Assembly: GCA_037783545.1 (NCBI GenBank)
Contig: JBBELK010000375.1
Location: 1,240,001-1,304,000, forward strand
Reading direction: 5' to 3'
DNA from: Henricia sp. BOLD:AAB3569
Lineage: Eukaryota > Echinodermata > Asteroidea > Spinulosida > Echinasteridae
DNA: 64,000 nucleotides
Position numbers and translations under genes: made by a program
Shown: in pieces, positions 55,228 to 64,000 of the stretch
How the letters are laid out: each line of letters starts with the position of its first letter
How positions within the stretch are numbered: the stretch's first letter is position 1
The notes under the pieces: model-generated
The model's input: only the letters and a program-made list of their open reading frames with translations
What the model was told of the DNA's origin: nothing
The model's database searches: none

Positions 55228-57310
55228 GAGGACGGTCCTCGAGTTGGATATTGTCAATTGCGCTATTGTAGTGCATGGGTTGTTGCATTTGCCATGCATT
55301 TTGTGGAGGACGGGCCTCCGAAATTAATGGATTCGCTAGTGGATTTCCATGTAGAGGGCGGGCCTCTATCCCTTGCTCGTTCGGCGGTTTTAGCCGCCCC
55401 CTCCCCCTTTTTGTTTATTCTCTTTTCCTCGCTCCGCCCCCTCTGCACCTGATGGAGGGGCGGTCACCAAAAAAAAACCAAGAGCATGGAAATATGGAAA
55501 TATCTACCACATGAGGACGGGCCTCGATTGTTTTAGCTGTGTCATAGTATGCGTTGTTGCATTTGTCGTGCACACTATGGAAGGCACCCCACCCCCTACC
55601 CCAAATCCAAGGTTTTTCCATTGCTCTCGCATATAGAGGGTGGGCCTCGGTCCCTTGCTCGTTGGGCCGTTCTTAACAAAGTTTTGCAATCCTGCCCCTC
55701 TACTTTTGCATATTTAGTAGCAAATATGTAACCGCACAGAAGGCCAAAACACGGGGTAAGGAGTTCAAGCTTTGCTAAATATTTATGTGGGAAAAAGTTT
55801 TCCAATTTGTAAGCACTGTTACATGGAGTTTACGTCGAAACGACCAACAGTTAGGGCTTTCCGATCTTTACACGAGGACGGGCCTTAGACATCGAATTCG
55901 TGAACACTTCGCCCACACCCCCTACCCTTTCAATACCGCATTGTTTTATGGGGTCACACTGCCCTGTACCGCATTCTTTCACACAACGCACTGTTTTATG
56001 CAACTTGCAATATTTACTATTTGTAAACCTAAATTTTCCATTTGAAGACTTCGTTTTACAGAAATTCATTGTGTATATTATTTGTAGGCAATGAAATGCT
56101 CTTTCATATGATACCAAACACTTGATTTGGTGGCGTGTGTTACCCTTTTTACGACCACGAGCTGCTCTTCCACCTTGACCGGCGACACCAGCTAGCTACC
56201 CAACGCGTCCACCGGCACCCCGTCCACGGCGGGCCTTTGTAGTAGAAGCACTCGGACCAGGCATATCGTTGTCATCCGATGACATAGACATGGAAGAAAC
56301 TTCACTAGATTCACCGGAATCCTCACTAAGTTCTCTTCAGAACTTTCCAAATCTATATCGGAGTCACTATCAGCAAATAACTCTGCTATTATTTACGCGT
56401 CACGATCAGCCATAATGGTGATATTTTGTCCCAAAAAACAAAAGAAAATTTGTTGCGTGTTGTTTTTCTCGGAAAATCGTAATGGAAACCCCACACGTGT
56501 TATACACCATTGTAAAGCTAGGTCAATGGACTTCCTGACTATATAAAATCCAACAACAGAGGGCAGCAAACGCAAATAATGGAGCTTCTCGAAAACAGCA
56601 GCCTTCTGTTGTCGAGTGAGCTCGACATTGGTACAGAAGCACACTGCGTTGCGCTGTCGAGTGAACTCGACATTGGTATTGAAAGGGATGGAGGACGGGC
56701 CTTTAGAAATGTTTGTGTTCCTCAATCCGGGTATAATTTCTTACCGGTTCAAGGAGGACGGGGCTTGGGCGTACATTTATGATTGCACGTCATGATAAAT
56801 GCCATAGAGAAGACGGGCTTCTTAATCATGCATGTCCGTTTTCGCCCCATTCAAAAATGCGTCGCCGCCATTTCTTATCAGGCGTCAATCCTTTTTAACC
56901 CACCCTTGTTATCTGGAGGATATGCATCCAGTATATGTTTACCATGGTACGTCATCGTCGACGTTTTAGAAAATGAGCCTCCGGATCGTTGGTACTAATT
57001 TTCCTATCCGACGTTCGGCCAAGGGATCTTTGACGTACAGTGGATGTCATGTGTCATGACAGCAGAGGACGGGCCTCGGCATCTGTTTTGGCAATACAGA
57101 GGGTGAATTTCAGTCCCCTTGGTCATTGGCATCATTCCCTAGAGGACGGGCCTCGGGTAAATTTCACCTTTCGTATGTTACCAGGGAATTGCCGCAAATT
57201 TCTGCCATTATGCCGTCTCCGGGCCTTGCGGGTAGGCCTCTGATACTCATCGTACGAAGCACGAAATCCCGTGGTGTCGACATTGCACCCAAAAGCAGAG
57301 GACGGGCCTC
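55228..57310 (+). repeat. Array of twelve GAGG-ACGGG-CCTC hairpins
   Basis: Hairpins start at 55228, 55306, 55354, 55513, 55636, 55874, 56691, 56754, 56809, 57065, 57142 and 57298, each 13 bases. All have the same orientation: a 4-bp stem GAGG/CCTC and a five-base loop ACGGG (variants ACGGT, GCGGG, GTGGG). Unit 9 has GAAG/CTTC, a paired change. Flanks often extend the stem differently in each unit: C-G in 1, G-C in 2, TA-TA in 3, A-T in 9 and 12. Spacing is irregular (35-805 bases between units), and most of the DNA between units is not repeated, except CCCTTGCTCGTT after units 3 and 5 and GTTGTTGCATTTG after 1 and 4. No function is known to me. Confidence 0.8.
56130..56413 (-). pseudogene. 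Decayed acidic/Arg-Gly-rich frame (transposase N-terminus?)
   Basis: On the minus strand ATGGCTGATCG opens MADRDA; after a stop the same frame reads IIAELFADSDSDIDLESS. A shift then gives SEDSGESSEVSSMSMSSDD, followed by PSASTTKARRGRGAGGRVG. An acidic Ser-rich start followed by an RG-rich stretch is usual at the N-terminus of piggyBac-derived and some other transposases, and also of host chromatin proteins. At least two stops and one shift show decay. It lies in the one large gap of the hairpin array. Confidence 0.35.
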
Positions 57311-57324
57311 TCATTTAAGGTTGA

Positions 57325-58497
57325 AGCCCAATTCATACTCGCTCGGCGACCTACATGCGGAACGGATATTTTGTCCGCCGCAGTTGCGGCGAGTAGGGTC
57401 AAACAAGTTCAACAGTGCGCGGTCAGTTCGCATCTGAGCGCACGGGTCGTTTCTATCCGTTTCTACTGTGCGCGCGCTCAATCCGTTCCTGTTCCGTTCA
57501 AGATAAACCAAGTTTATCTTTTTGCGCTTTGCGCGTGACCCCGACACGTCGTGACACGTATAGGCCTATGCCAACTTTGCAATGAACTGACAGCAGATGT
57601 TCACATGTTATACTGGTGCCATATAAAATGGTTTTTGTCAAGAAAAAAACAATTTCGTCACATGAGAATGAGCGATTATAAATGAAAGAACTGGGGAATT
57701 ACCCGAATTTGTACAATCATGGATTGTCATGGGTAATTCCATAAAAACGGGACACTGTCCCCCTTACGTTGTGACACTTCTGGAGTTGATTTTTTGTAAT
57801 TACCGGACTTCAGAATTACCCTCGGCATATAAATAATATGAGCTCATGAATCGAACATCACCTTTATCTGTTGATACTATAATACACAAAACATAACGAG
57901 AACGATTCAATAAACTAGTGCGATCTTGTAAATGCAAGTGTGGCATTTTGAAATATTTCGCTCATAATGTAATTTGAATTTATAAAGTCCAAGTTCGACA
58001 GCTGGGTAGAATCAGCAAATACCTTTTCCAGAACGAAACTGGTCAAAAAGACTTGAAATGTAATGGCTAGAAACAATTTTCTTGAATATTTTTAAGACAT
58101 TATTTCACATTAGAAATTGCACAGAAACTTCTTTAAACAATTTTGTTAACATATGAAATACCATTTTTACAAATGCATCAAAATGTCACACTTTGGGTCC
58201 TGTTTTTATGGAAATACCCATATGCCGCTTGCTCCCCGCGGTGGGGTATTTTTGAGAGATTAATACACGAAAGCTAACGGTCGATTGTACAGTAGCCTAT
58301 ACGGGGCCGGGTCGGCGCAACACCACCGCTGAGTATGAATTAAATTGCGCACTCAAAGTGCGCCGTGTGCCCGATTTTTACCTCGGCGACTTATATTAGC
58401 GCAAAGAGGACTTGTTTGAACGCGTGAAAACTCTGCGGCGACTACACTCGGCGAGTATGCGGCGAGTGAGTTCGGCGAAGAAGTATGAACCTAGCTT
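57325..58497. mobile_element. Family E element, 1.2 kb copy
   Basis: Left end GCCCAATTCATACTCGC and right end GAAGTATGAACCTAGC match the two ends of the 323-bp MITE at 32249. The 0.8 kb between them is AT-rich. It includes an inverted pair (GGGGAATTACCCG, TGGGTAATTCC) but no transposase. It begins 15 bases after the last hairpin of the array. Confidence 0.7.
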
Positions 58498-59541
58498 GAG
58501 GTTTTTTCAAATAGAGACGCGGCCGTATATGTAACTTTGGATGGGTCATTATGCATGTTCACACGAATAGGATTCGCTTTTACACATCCCTAGCCTTTTT
58601 ACGCTAAAAAATCATTACAGGGACAAACCGGCTGTTGGGCTATTTTGGGCTCGAAATAGACTCGTACATAATTCTGAAAGTCTTTCCGAAATAGATTTTA
58701 GAGAACCTAAAAAGAAACCACAAAATTTCGCCGTTTTCTTGCATTTTTCAAATCAATCGATGTCACGTAACTTATCGGAACCAGATTCTGGTTCCGATAA
58801 ATCACGTGTCCCTGGAGTTAGTTTTATTTCCAGCCGTATGGCAGTGTGATACAGTTGATGCCTAAAGTTTATTACTGCAGTATTGCATCAAATTCAGCTC
58901 TTATTTTTTTTCCAAATATGTATGAGTATTTGACAAAAGAGACTATTTATTAAGGTTATGAAACAAAGTTACACATAACTCTGAAAAATCGAACATAACA
59001 TTTTTACACAAAGTCCGAGGAACCGAAGCGAGTCCACCGTGGACAGTCTACCGGACAATGTGACATTTAACCCCATGGCACACACACGTTGCCCGCCCAA
59101 AACCGGTAGAGTGCCGTGGAACTACAATTGTACTTTCGTGAATGAAAACAAACTATGAATGTCAGCTCCTCTACAGAAAACGGAAAAACCATTCGGTCGT
59201 CCAGGCTGTCCAGTGAAATCTTCAGCAGAAAATTAAATATTTCCAAAGCAAAAAGCTTCCAAGTGAAGAGCGAATCGTTTCCGACAGAGTCGTGAGTCTC
59301 GCGCAATAGTTAACGGCTGGTAAAGCGTATAACTCGACTATTGACATTTAAAAAAAATTAATTTTAAGCTTTTGTTGGTAATTACGGGACACTTTGGCGA
59401 TCTTTTTCACAAGGACCATCAAAAAAGGATTGTCAAGATGCTGTTTCACTAAATTACGTAAACAGTAGGCCGGTGTGTACCTTTAAGTTATAAAAACAGT
59501 CAATTATTATGTTAGTTGTATTTTTACAAACACCATGCACA
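58498..59541. other. Repeat family G copy and spacer
   Basis: 58590-58850 is the reverse of 18040-18260 (GGGCTATTTTGGGCTCGA, a TATCGGAACCAGATTC hairpin, GGAGTTAGTTTTATTTCC). From 58860 to 59541 I see no gene. AGTCCGAGG...AGTCTACCGGACAATG gives no clear structure. Confidence 0.45.
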
Positions 59542-59710
59542 ATTCTATTACATAACATTCGTACAAGTCTTCAGAGGGTTTGCATTCCTTTCTACGTGAT
59601 AGGCATGCGGACCACACAATACATTCAAAGCATGTATTGTTATTCAAATGAGTCAGGCTGAGAGTCGTGCATATAAGGCCAGGTAGGAAAGCACAAGGCA
59701 TCTTTTTTTC

Positions 59711-61822
59711 GTGTGCACAGCATTGCGGACAGACGTCATGGACTCGCTGGATATCGAGGCACAGTCCGACTTTGACACAGAAATCCAACCTGGACAGGGC
59801 CTCGGGACTCGAGGCACATCGACTGAAAGCTTTGAAGCGAAGCTTCAAGCTAACTCTCGGGGGATAAAGAATTTATCTTCCTCTGTGGCTAGCATGCATG
59901 ATATGCTAGCGGCCCTACTGGATAAGAAACAGTATGACACGACACCGATGGTCGACCAAGAAACGCTATACGATGATGTCGACGATCTGGACTGGCTTGG
60001 TCAGCAGGGTACCTGCTATGACCCCCAACAAAGCCTAGAGCTGACCAGTAACGTGGCAGCTGAATCTCCCCCTGGCGCTAGTCATGGAGACTTTGACAAT
60101 CTTCCTTGTGAAGACATGTATAACATTGATGAGGCTACAGGCCAAGAGGTTTTTGCCGGTCTGGCTGAAAGAACCACAAAAGCCGTCACTTTGCCTATAA
60201 AAAAGGACGTGCTTTCCAAACTCGCCGACAAATATGTCACACCGGCCAATGCAGCGGCTGTAACAGCCCCTAGAGTGAACCCCGATTTGTGGGCAACAAT
60301 TCCGGTGACCGCTAGATCCAAGGACGCGGCCTCACAGCAGATTCAGAAACACGTCATCAAAGGCATGTTGCCATATCTGAATATTCTCACAGAGTTGCGA
60401 GAATCTACAAAGTCCGGTACTCCAGTAAAGGTGGACAAAATCAAAGAACTGGCCCTTGATGGCATTTCCATGACCGGCAACGCTTCATACCAAATGAGCA
60501 TGAAGCGGAGAGAGGAACTAAAGCCATGTTTAAACCCCATGTACAGAGGTTTATGTTCCCGCAATACACCGGTTTCCGAACAATTGTTTGGCAAGGATTT
60601 GAACGCCACCATGAAGCAAGTGGCCGAAGCATATAAAGCTGGCCGGAGATTGACATCTTCTGAGGGCAATAACAGACGGGGATCAAACAGACGCTATGAT
60701 CCATATCCCCGCAAGCCTCGTGGCCAACCCCAGGGTCGCAATTATACTGGCCGAGATCGCCATAGCTACGGGCAATCCTCATCATACTACCAGAGCGGTA
60801 ACCGTCGGGGACGTCACTGGGGAAAGAACCAGTCCAAATCGGCCGAGTCGAGCCAGGATACCCAGAATATAAAAAACTGGTATGTTTCCCCCGCTTACTC
60901 GACCAAAATTCTGGCGAGTGCCGGGCGGTTAAGAAATTTCCATTACAACTGGTCTCAGATCACCTCTGACAAGTGGATATTGAACACCGTTTCTGGTTGC
61001 CGAATCGATTTCATTGAAAATCCCGTGCAGACCTACTTGCCTCCAAAAATGTCGTTTAACAATAAGGAAATATGCCTTATTGACAAGGAAATTCAAGATC
61101 TCCTTACAAAGGGTGCCATTCGGCCCATCCATCGATCTGATTGCAAGTTCGTATCCAACATATTTCTTATTCCCAAGAAATCTGGAGGCCTCAGACCAGT
61201 TGTAAATCTGAAAAACCTAAATAAGTATGTTCGATATGAACATTTCAAAATGGAAAATGTAAAACTCGTTAAAGAGCTTATTGGTTGTAATGACTGGCTT
61301 ACATCAATTGATCTGAAAGATGCATATTTTTCGATTCCTATATGCCAAGAGCATCATGCATATTTATCCTTTTCTTGGAACGACCAATATTATGCATTTA
61401 CTTGCTTGCCCTTCGGGCTAAGTTCAGCTCCCCGTATTTTCACAAAAACAATGAAACCTATTCTAGCAGCAGCTAGAAGTAACGGGATTCGTCTGGTTAT
61501 CTTTTTGGACGACATTCTCATCATGGCCTCGTCAGTAGACGAGTGTCTAAACCACACCAAATTTATGGTACAGCTACTTGAGTCTTTGGGGTTCATTATT
61601 AATGAGGCAAAATCCTGCTTAACTCCCCAGACCAACGCCCTTTATCTTGGCTTGGAGTTTCAGTCATCCAAAATGACAATTAGTGTTCCAAAATCAAAAA
61701 TCCAGAAATTACAATCAGAGGGAACTCAGTTAATATCAAAACGGATTGTTACCATACGCCATTTGGCTAGATTCATTGGCTTGATTATTTCAACCTTTGA
61801 TGCATTTCCGAAAGGCAAATAG
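59711..61822 (+). CDS. DIRS-like gag-like and reverse transcriptase region
   Basis: The likely start is the ATG at 59738 (MDSLDIEAQSDFDTE). The first 350 residues are gag-like: an acidic start, a helical body and an Arg/Gly/Tyr-rich tail. The reverse transcriptase follows with SGGLRPVVNLKNLNKYV, LTSIDLKDAYFSIPI, FTCLPFGLSSAPRIF and IFLDDILIMAS in the usual order. That gag and RT share one long frame is a variation on the common two-frame layout. Part of the DIRS-like fossil; host use is not suggested. Confidence 0.85.
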   Translation: MCTALRTDVMDSLDIEAQSDFDTEIQPGQGLGTRGTSTESFEAKLQANSRGIKNLSSSVASMHDMLAALLDKKQYDTTPMVDQETLYDDVDDLDWLGQQGTCYDPQQSLELTSNVAAESPPGASHGDFDNLPCEDMYNIDEATGQEVFAGLAERTTKAVTLPIKKDVLSKLADKYVTPANAAAVTAPRVNPDLWATIPVTARSKDAASQQIQKHVIKGMLPYLNILTELRESTKSGTPVKVDKIKELALDGISMTGNASYQMSMKRREELKPCLNPMYRGLCSRNTPVSEQLFGKDLNATMKQVAEAYKAGRRLTSSEGNNRRGSNRRYDPYPRKPRGQPQGRNYTGRDRHSYGQSSSYYQSGNRRGRHWGKNQSKSAESSQDTQNIKNWYVSPAYSTKILASAGRLRNFHYNWSQITSDKWILNTVSGCRIDFIENPVQTYLPPKMSFNNKEICLIDKEIQDLLTKGAIRPIHRSDCKFVSNIFLIPKKSGGLRPVVNLKNLNKYVRYEHFKMENVKLVKELIGCNDWLTSIDLKDAYFSIPICQEHHAYLSFSWNDQYYAFTCLPFGLSSAPRIFTKTMKPILAAARSNGIRLVIFLDDILIMASSVDECLNHTKFMVQLLESLGFIINEAKSCLTPQTNALYLGLEFQSSKMTISVPKSKIQKLQSEGTQLISKRIVTIRHLARFIGLIISTFDAFPKGK

Positions 61823-61854
61823 CATTTCCGAAAGGCAAATAGCATTTCCGTCAA

Positions 61855-62553
61855 TTGGAGCATTTTAAAAGTAACGCCCTCCTGAAGGAATGTGGAAACT
61901 TTGACGCCAAAGTGGCAGTCACCCCTATGGTTATTCAAGAGATTGAATGGTGGTTGTCTCTACCCATTGATATGGTGAAATCACCTATTAAAATCCCGCC
62001 AATTGACTTGGTTATTTTCACAGATGCCAGCAAGACAGGCTGGGGCGCTATCTGCAAATCGGATAATTCATTCTCCCAGGGTAAGTGGTCAACCACCCAG
62101 CAAGATTTACATATCAATGCTTTGGAACTGACAGCAGTGCTGAACGGATTGCGCTCTCTTTGTGACAATCTAGACCATGCCCATGTCCTGATCAAATCGG
62201 ACAATAGCACAACAGTTTCATACATTTCGAAAATGGGCGGCACTGTCGGCACCTTGAATGACATCGCGTCAGCCATTTTTCAGTGGTGCGTCCAAAGAGA
62301 CATACATTTGTCCGCAACACATGTTGCGGGTATTGAAAACTCCATGGCAGATTTTCTTTCTCGAAAAGAACTAAATAAAGAATTGAATCTAGCGCCAGAG
62401 ATTTTTTCTGACATTGTGGGAAAAACCTTACAACCGCATATTGATTTATTCGCATCCCACGTCAATCATAAATTAAAGCGTTATGTCTCTTGGAAAGCAG
62501 ACCCTATAACGCTTGGGCAATTGACGCTTTTTCATTGTCCTGGTCGAACATGA
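61855..62553 (+). CDS. DIRS-like RNase H region
   Basis: FTDASKTGWGAIC, ELTAVLNGLRSLC, IKSDNSTTVSYISKMGG and ATHVAGIENSMADFLSR are the standard steps of the RNase H domain in DIRS elements. The IDLFASHVNHKLKRY wording follows, commonly found in the linker before the recombinase. Part of the same element as the neighbouring frames. Confidence 0.85.
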   Translation: MEHFKSNALLKECGNFDAKVAVTPMVIQEIEWWLSLPIDMVKSPIKIPPIDLVIFTDASKTGWGAICKSDNSFSQGKWSTTQQDLHINALELTAVLNGLRSLCDNLDHAHVLIKSDNSTTVSYISKMGGTVGTLNDIASAIFQWCVQRDIHLSATHVAGIENSMADFLSRKELNKELNLAPEIFSDIVGKTLQPHIDLFASHVNHKLKRYVSWKADPITLGQLTLFHCPGRT

Positions 62554-62647
62554 TTCCATATATTTTTCCTCCAATTTGTTTGCTTTCTAGAATTCTAGAC
62601 AAACTAAACAGAGACAAAACGCCGGCGAGCCTGGTAATCGCCCCGAT

Positions 62648-63769
62648 TTGGAAAGCCCAACCATGGTTTCCACAGATGCTCCAGATGTTAATGGCCCCTC
62701 CAATCATCCTACCAGTGGAATGTCTGGCTGCTCCACACCAGCTGCAACATCAAATACCGAACCTACGCTTGGCCGCTTGGCTCATCTCAAGTTTCAATGG
62801 CAAACAAAAGGCTTTTCAGTAGAAGCTTCCAACATCCTCGCAAACTCATGGAGGATGCGCACTGAAAAACAATACGACTCAGCATGGAACTGTTGGTCTA
62901 ATTGGTGTAGTCAACAACAGATTGATCCACTCAATCCCGCTTTAGCGGACATAATTAATTTTTTAGCTTATGAACACTCTCAAGGAAAGTCATATGCCAC
63001 TTTAAACACCTACAGATCGGCACTGTCATCAATACTACCTACGATTGAGGGGCATACAGCGGGCCAGCATCCCCTGATAGGAAGACTGCTTAAAGGGGTG
63101 TTCAATTTAACGCCCCCAAAACCGAAATATTCCACGATGTGGAAAGTTTCTACAGTTTTAGATTATCTCAGTTCATTGCCGGAAAACAAAGAGCTTCCAC
63201 TATTAAGTCTGAGCGAAAAACTTCTGGCTTTAATGGCCCTGGTATCGGCTCAACGCTCACAAACGTTGGCATGTTTAGACTTACGTTATTTTAATTTTCT
63301 TGACACCTCATGTGTCATTACAGTCATGGATATTTTAAAAACAACTTGCCCAAAGAAGGGCGTTGGAAATAACAAGATAGTTATTCCACAATTTGATGAG
63401 AACTCCAAGCTGTGCGTTCTTACCACACTAAAATATTATTTACAACGCACAGAGGTTCTTAGAGCCGAGAGTAAAGAAACTAGATTATTTTTGTCAACTA
63501 GGAAACCACATAAAGGGGTTACTTCCTCCACATTAGCTAGGTGGATGAAGAGTGTTTTATTTAAAGCAGGGATAGATGTTTCGATTTATTCTGCACATCG
63601 TTTTCGTAGTGCATCCACCTCTACAGCCTTTGCCCATGGTGTAAGTCTGCATGAAATTTTAAAGACAGCAGATTGGACAAACGCTAATACGTTTGCTAAG
63701 TTTTACCTCAAGTCAACAGAAGGATCGTCTTTGTCTTTTGGAAAAACAATACTGAGTTCTTGTAACTGA
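62648..63769 (+). CDS. DIRS-like tyrosine recombinase
   Basis: About 370 residues. The N-terminal half has the core-binding helices (YDSAWNCWSNWC, YATLNTYRSALSSILP). The catalytic half has LVSAQRSQTLACLDL (first Arg), YSAHRFRSASTS (His-x-x-Arg box) and FAKFYLKSTE (active Tyr). Family members join a circular cDNA to the target by site-specific recombination without making a target duplication. Part of the DIRS-like fossil. Confidence 0.88.
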   Translation: MESPTMVSTDAPDVNGPSNHPTSGMSGCSTPAATSNTEPTLGRLAHLKFQWQTKGFSVEASNILANSWRMRTEKQYDSAWNCWSNWCSQQQIDPLNPALADIINFLAYEHSQGKSYATLNTYRSALSSILPTIEGHTAGQHPLIGRLLKGVFNLTPPKPKYSTMWKVSTVLDYLSSLPENKELPLLSLSEKLLALMALVSAQRSQTLACLDLRYFNFLDTSCVITVMDILKTTCPKKGVGNNKIVIPQFDENSKLCVLTTLKYYLQRTEVLRAESKETRLFLSTRKPHKGVTSSTLARWMKSVLFKAGIDVSIYSAHRFRSASTSTAFAHGVSLHEILKTADWTNANTFAKFYLKSTEGSSLSFGKTILSSCN

Positions 63770-63865
63770 TTGGATTGAAATAAACGAGTAAAATATTTAC
63801 ATACATGTACTACAAGCGTGCGATCGATTAATATGTAACGTTACAACGTTACAAAGCTTTGAACA

Positions 63866-64000
63866 TGCAAACCCTCTGAAGACTTGTACGAATGTTATGT
63901 AATAGAATTCCTAAATTATGTAAATGAATGAAATATAATTGGAATTCTATTAATAAATAATGAGTACAAGTCGAAGAGGGTCCCTCCCCTCTTTCCTTAC
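63866..64000 (+). repeat. DIRS right inverted repeat and internal complementary region
   Basis: 63866-63909 is the inverse of 59542-59585. 63938-63985 (ATTCTATTAATAAATAATG, then TACAAGTCGAAGAGGG) is a diverged direct copy of the left repeat, as expected of the internal complementary region. It is cut by the window edge, so its full length is unknown. Confidence 0.7.

Larger units (their letters stand above)
59542..64000 (+). mobile_element. DIRS-like retroelement, nearly whole
   Basis: The inverted terminal repeats (ATTCTATTACATAACATTCG then TACAAGTCTTCAGAGGG at 59542-59585, inverse at 63866-63909) enclose gag-like, RT, RNase H and tyrosine-recombinase coding in the DIRS order. A third related block at 63938-63985 is the internal complementary region expected beyond the right repeat, so the element may run off the window. 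It looks almost intact, with perhaps one or two breaks, and is young by the matching of its repeats. DIRS elements use overlapping frames and a recombinase in place of a DDE integrase. Confidence 0.85.

Noticed and set aside
59067-59848. Minus-strand frames near the DIRS left end
   Set aside because: They are shadows of the terminal repeat and of the gag-like frame on the other strand.

Overview
The window looks like gene-poor nuclear DNA of a marine invertebrate animal, most likely a deuterostome such as an echinoderm, hemichordate or amphioxus. The reasons are spliced genes with GT/AG borders, an SLC16-type transporter exon, LINEs, tRNA-derived SINEs, PIF/Harbinger, two tyrosine-recombinase retroelements (a DIRS-like and an Ngaro/PAT-like one) and very many MITEs and foldback elements. 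The species cannot be fixed from sequence alone. Most of the DNA is transposon-derived, often nested two or three deep.

Left part (1-23 kb): the 3' half of a monocarboxylate-transporter-like gene lies on the + strand, with one exon at 1835-2677 and the last exon at 18413-18531. They join in phase across a 15.7 kb intron. That intron holds a ~1.1 kb MITE with a long G tract, a 2.9 kb element with TACCCCTGTCACAC ends, a 62-bp minisatellite, and a decayed tyrosine-recombinase retroelement on the minus strand (7470-17144). The retroelement shows split direct repeats. It is itself interrupted by a 4.4 kb Mutator-like element with a 9-bp target duplication and by a SINE with a 12-bp duplication. 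A 4.2 kb LINE in antisense starts about 10 bp after the transporter stop codon.

Middle part (23-51 kb): a mosaic of MITEs in at least ten families with several legible nestings. It also contains a broken HARBI1-like transposase cut by a MITE, a GC-rich 960-bp element, a LINE 3' fragment, large foldbacks, and one minus-strand terminal exon at 44423-44856 that resembles the farnesoic-acid O-methyltransferase-like (FAMeT/Methyltransf_FA) domain. Two 685-bp composite elements (36876-37559 and 50650-51336) are nearly identical and carry a coding-like reading frame.

Right part (51-64 kb): a possible two-exon gene (51977-52099 and 54709-55095) has a 2.1 kb foldback in its intron. It is followed by the least explained feature of the window: a 2.1 kb tract with twelve short hairpins, all in the same orientation. 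Their stem is GAGG/CCTC with an ACGGG-type loop, and both stem and flanks show paired changes. The window ends in a nearly whole DIRS-like element (59542 to about 64000) with gag-like, RT, RNase H and tyrosine-recombinase parts and inverted terminal repeats.

All family names rest on reading motifs by eye; no database search was run.
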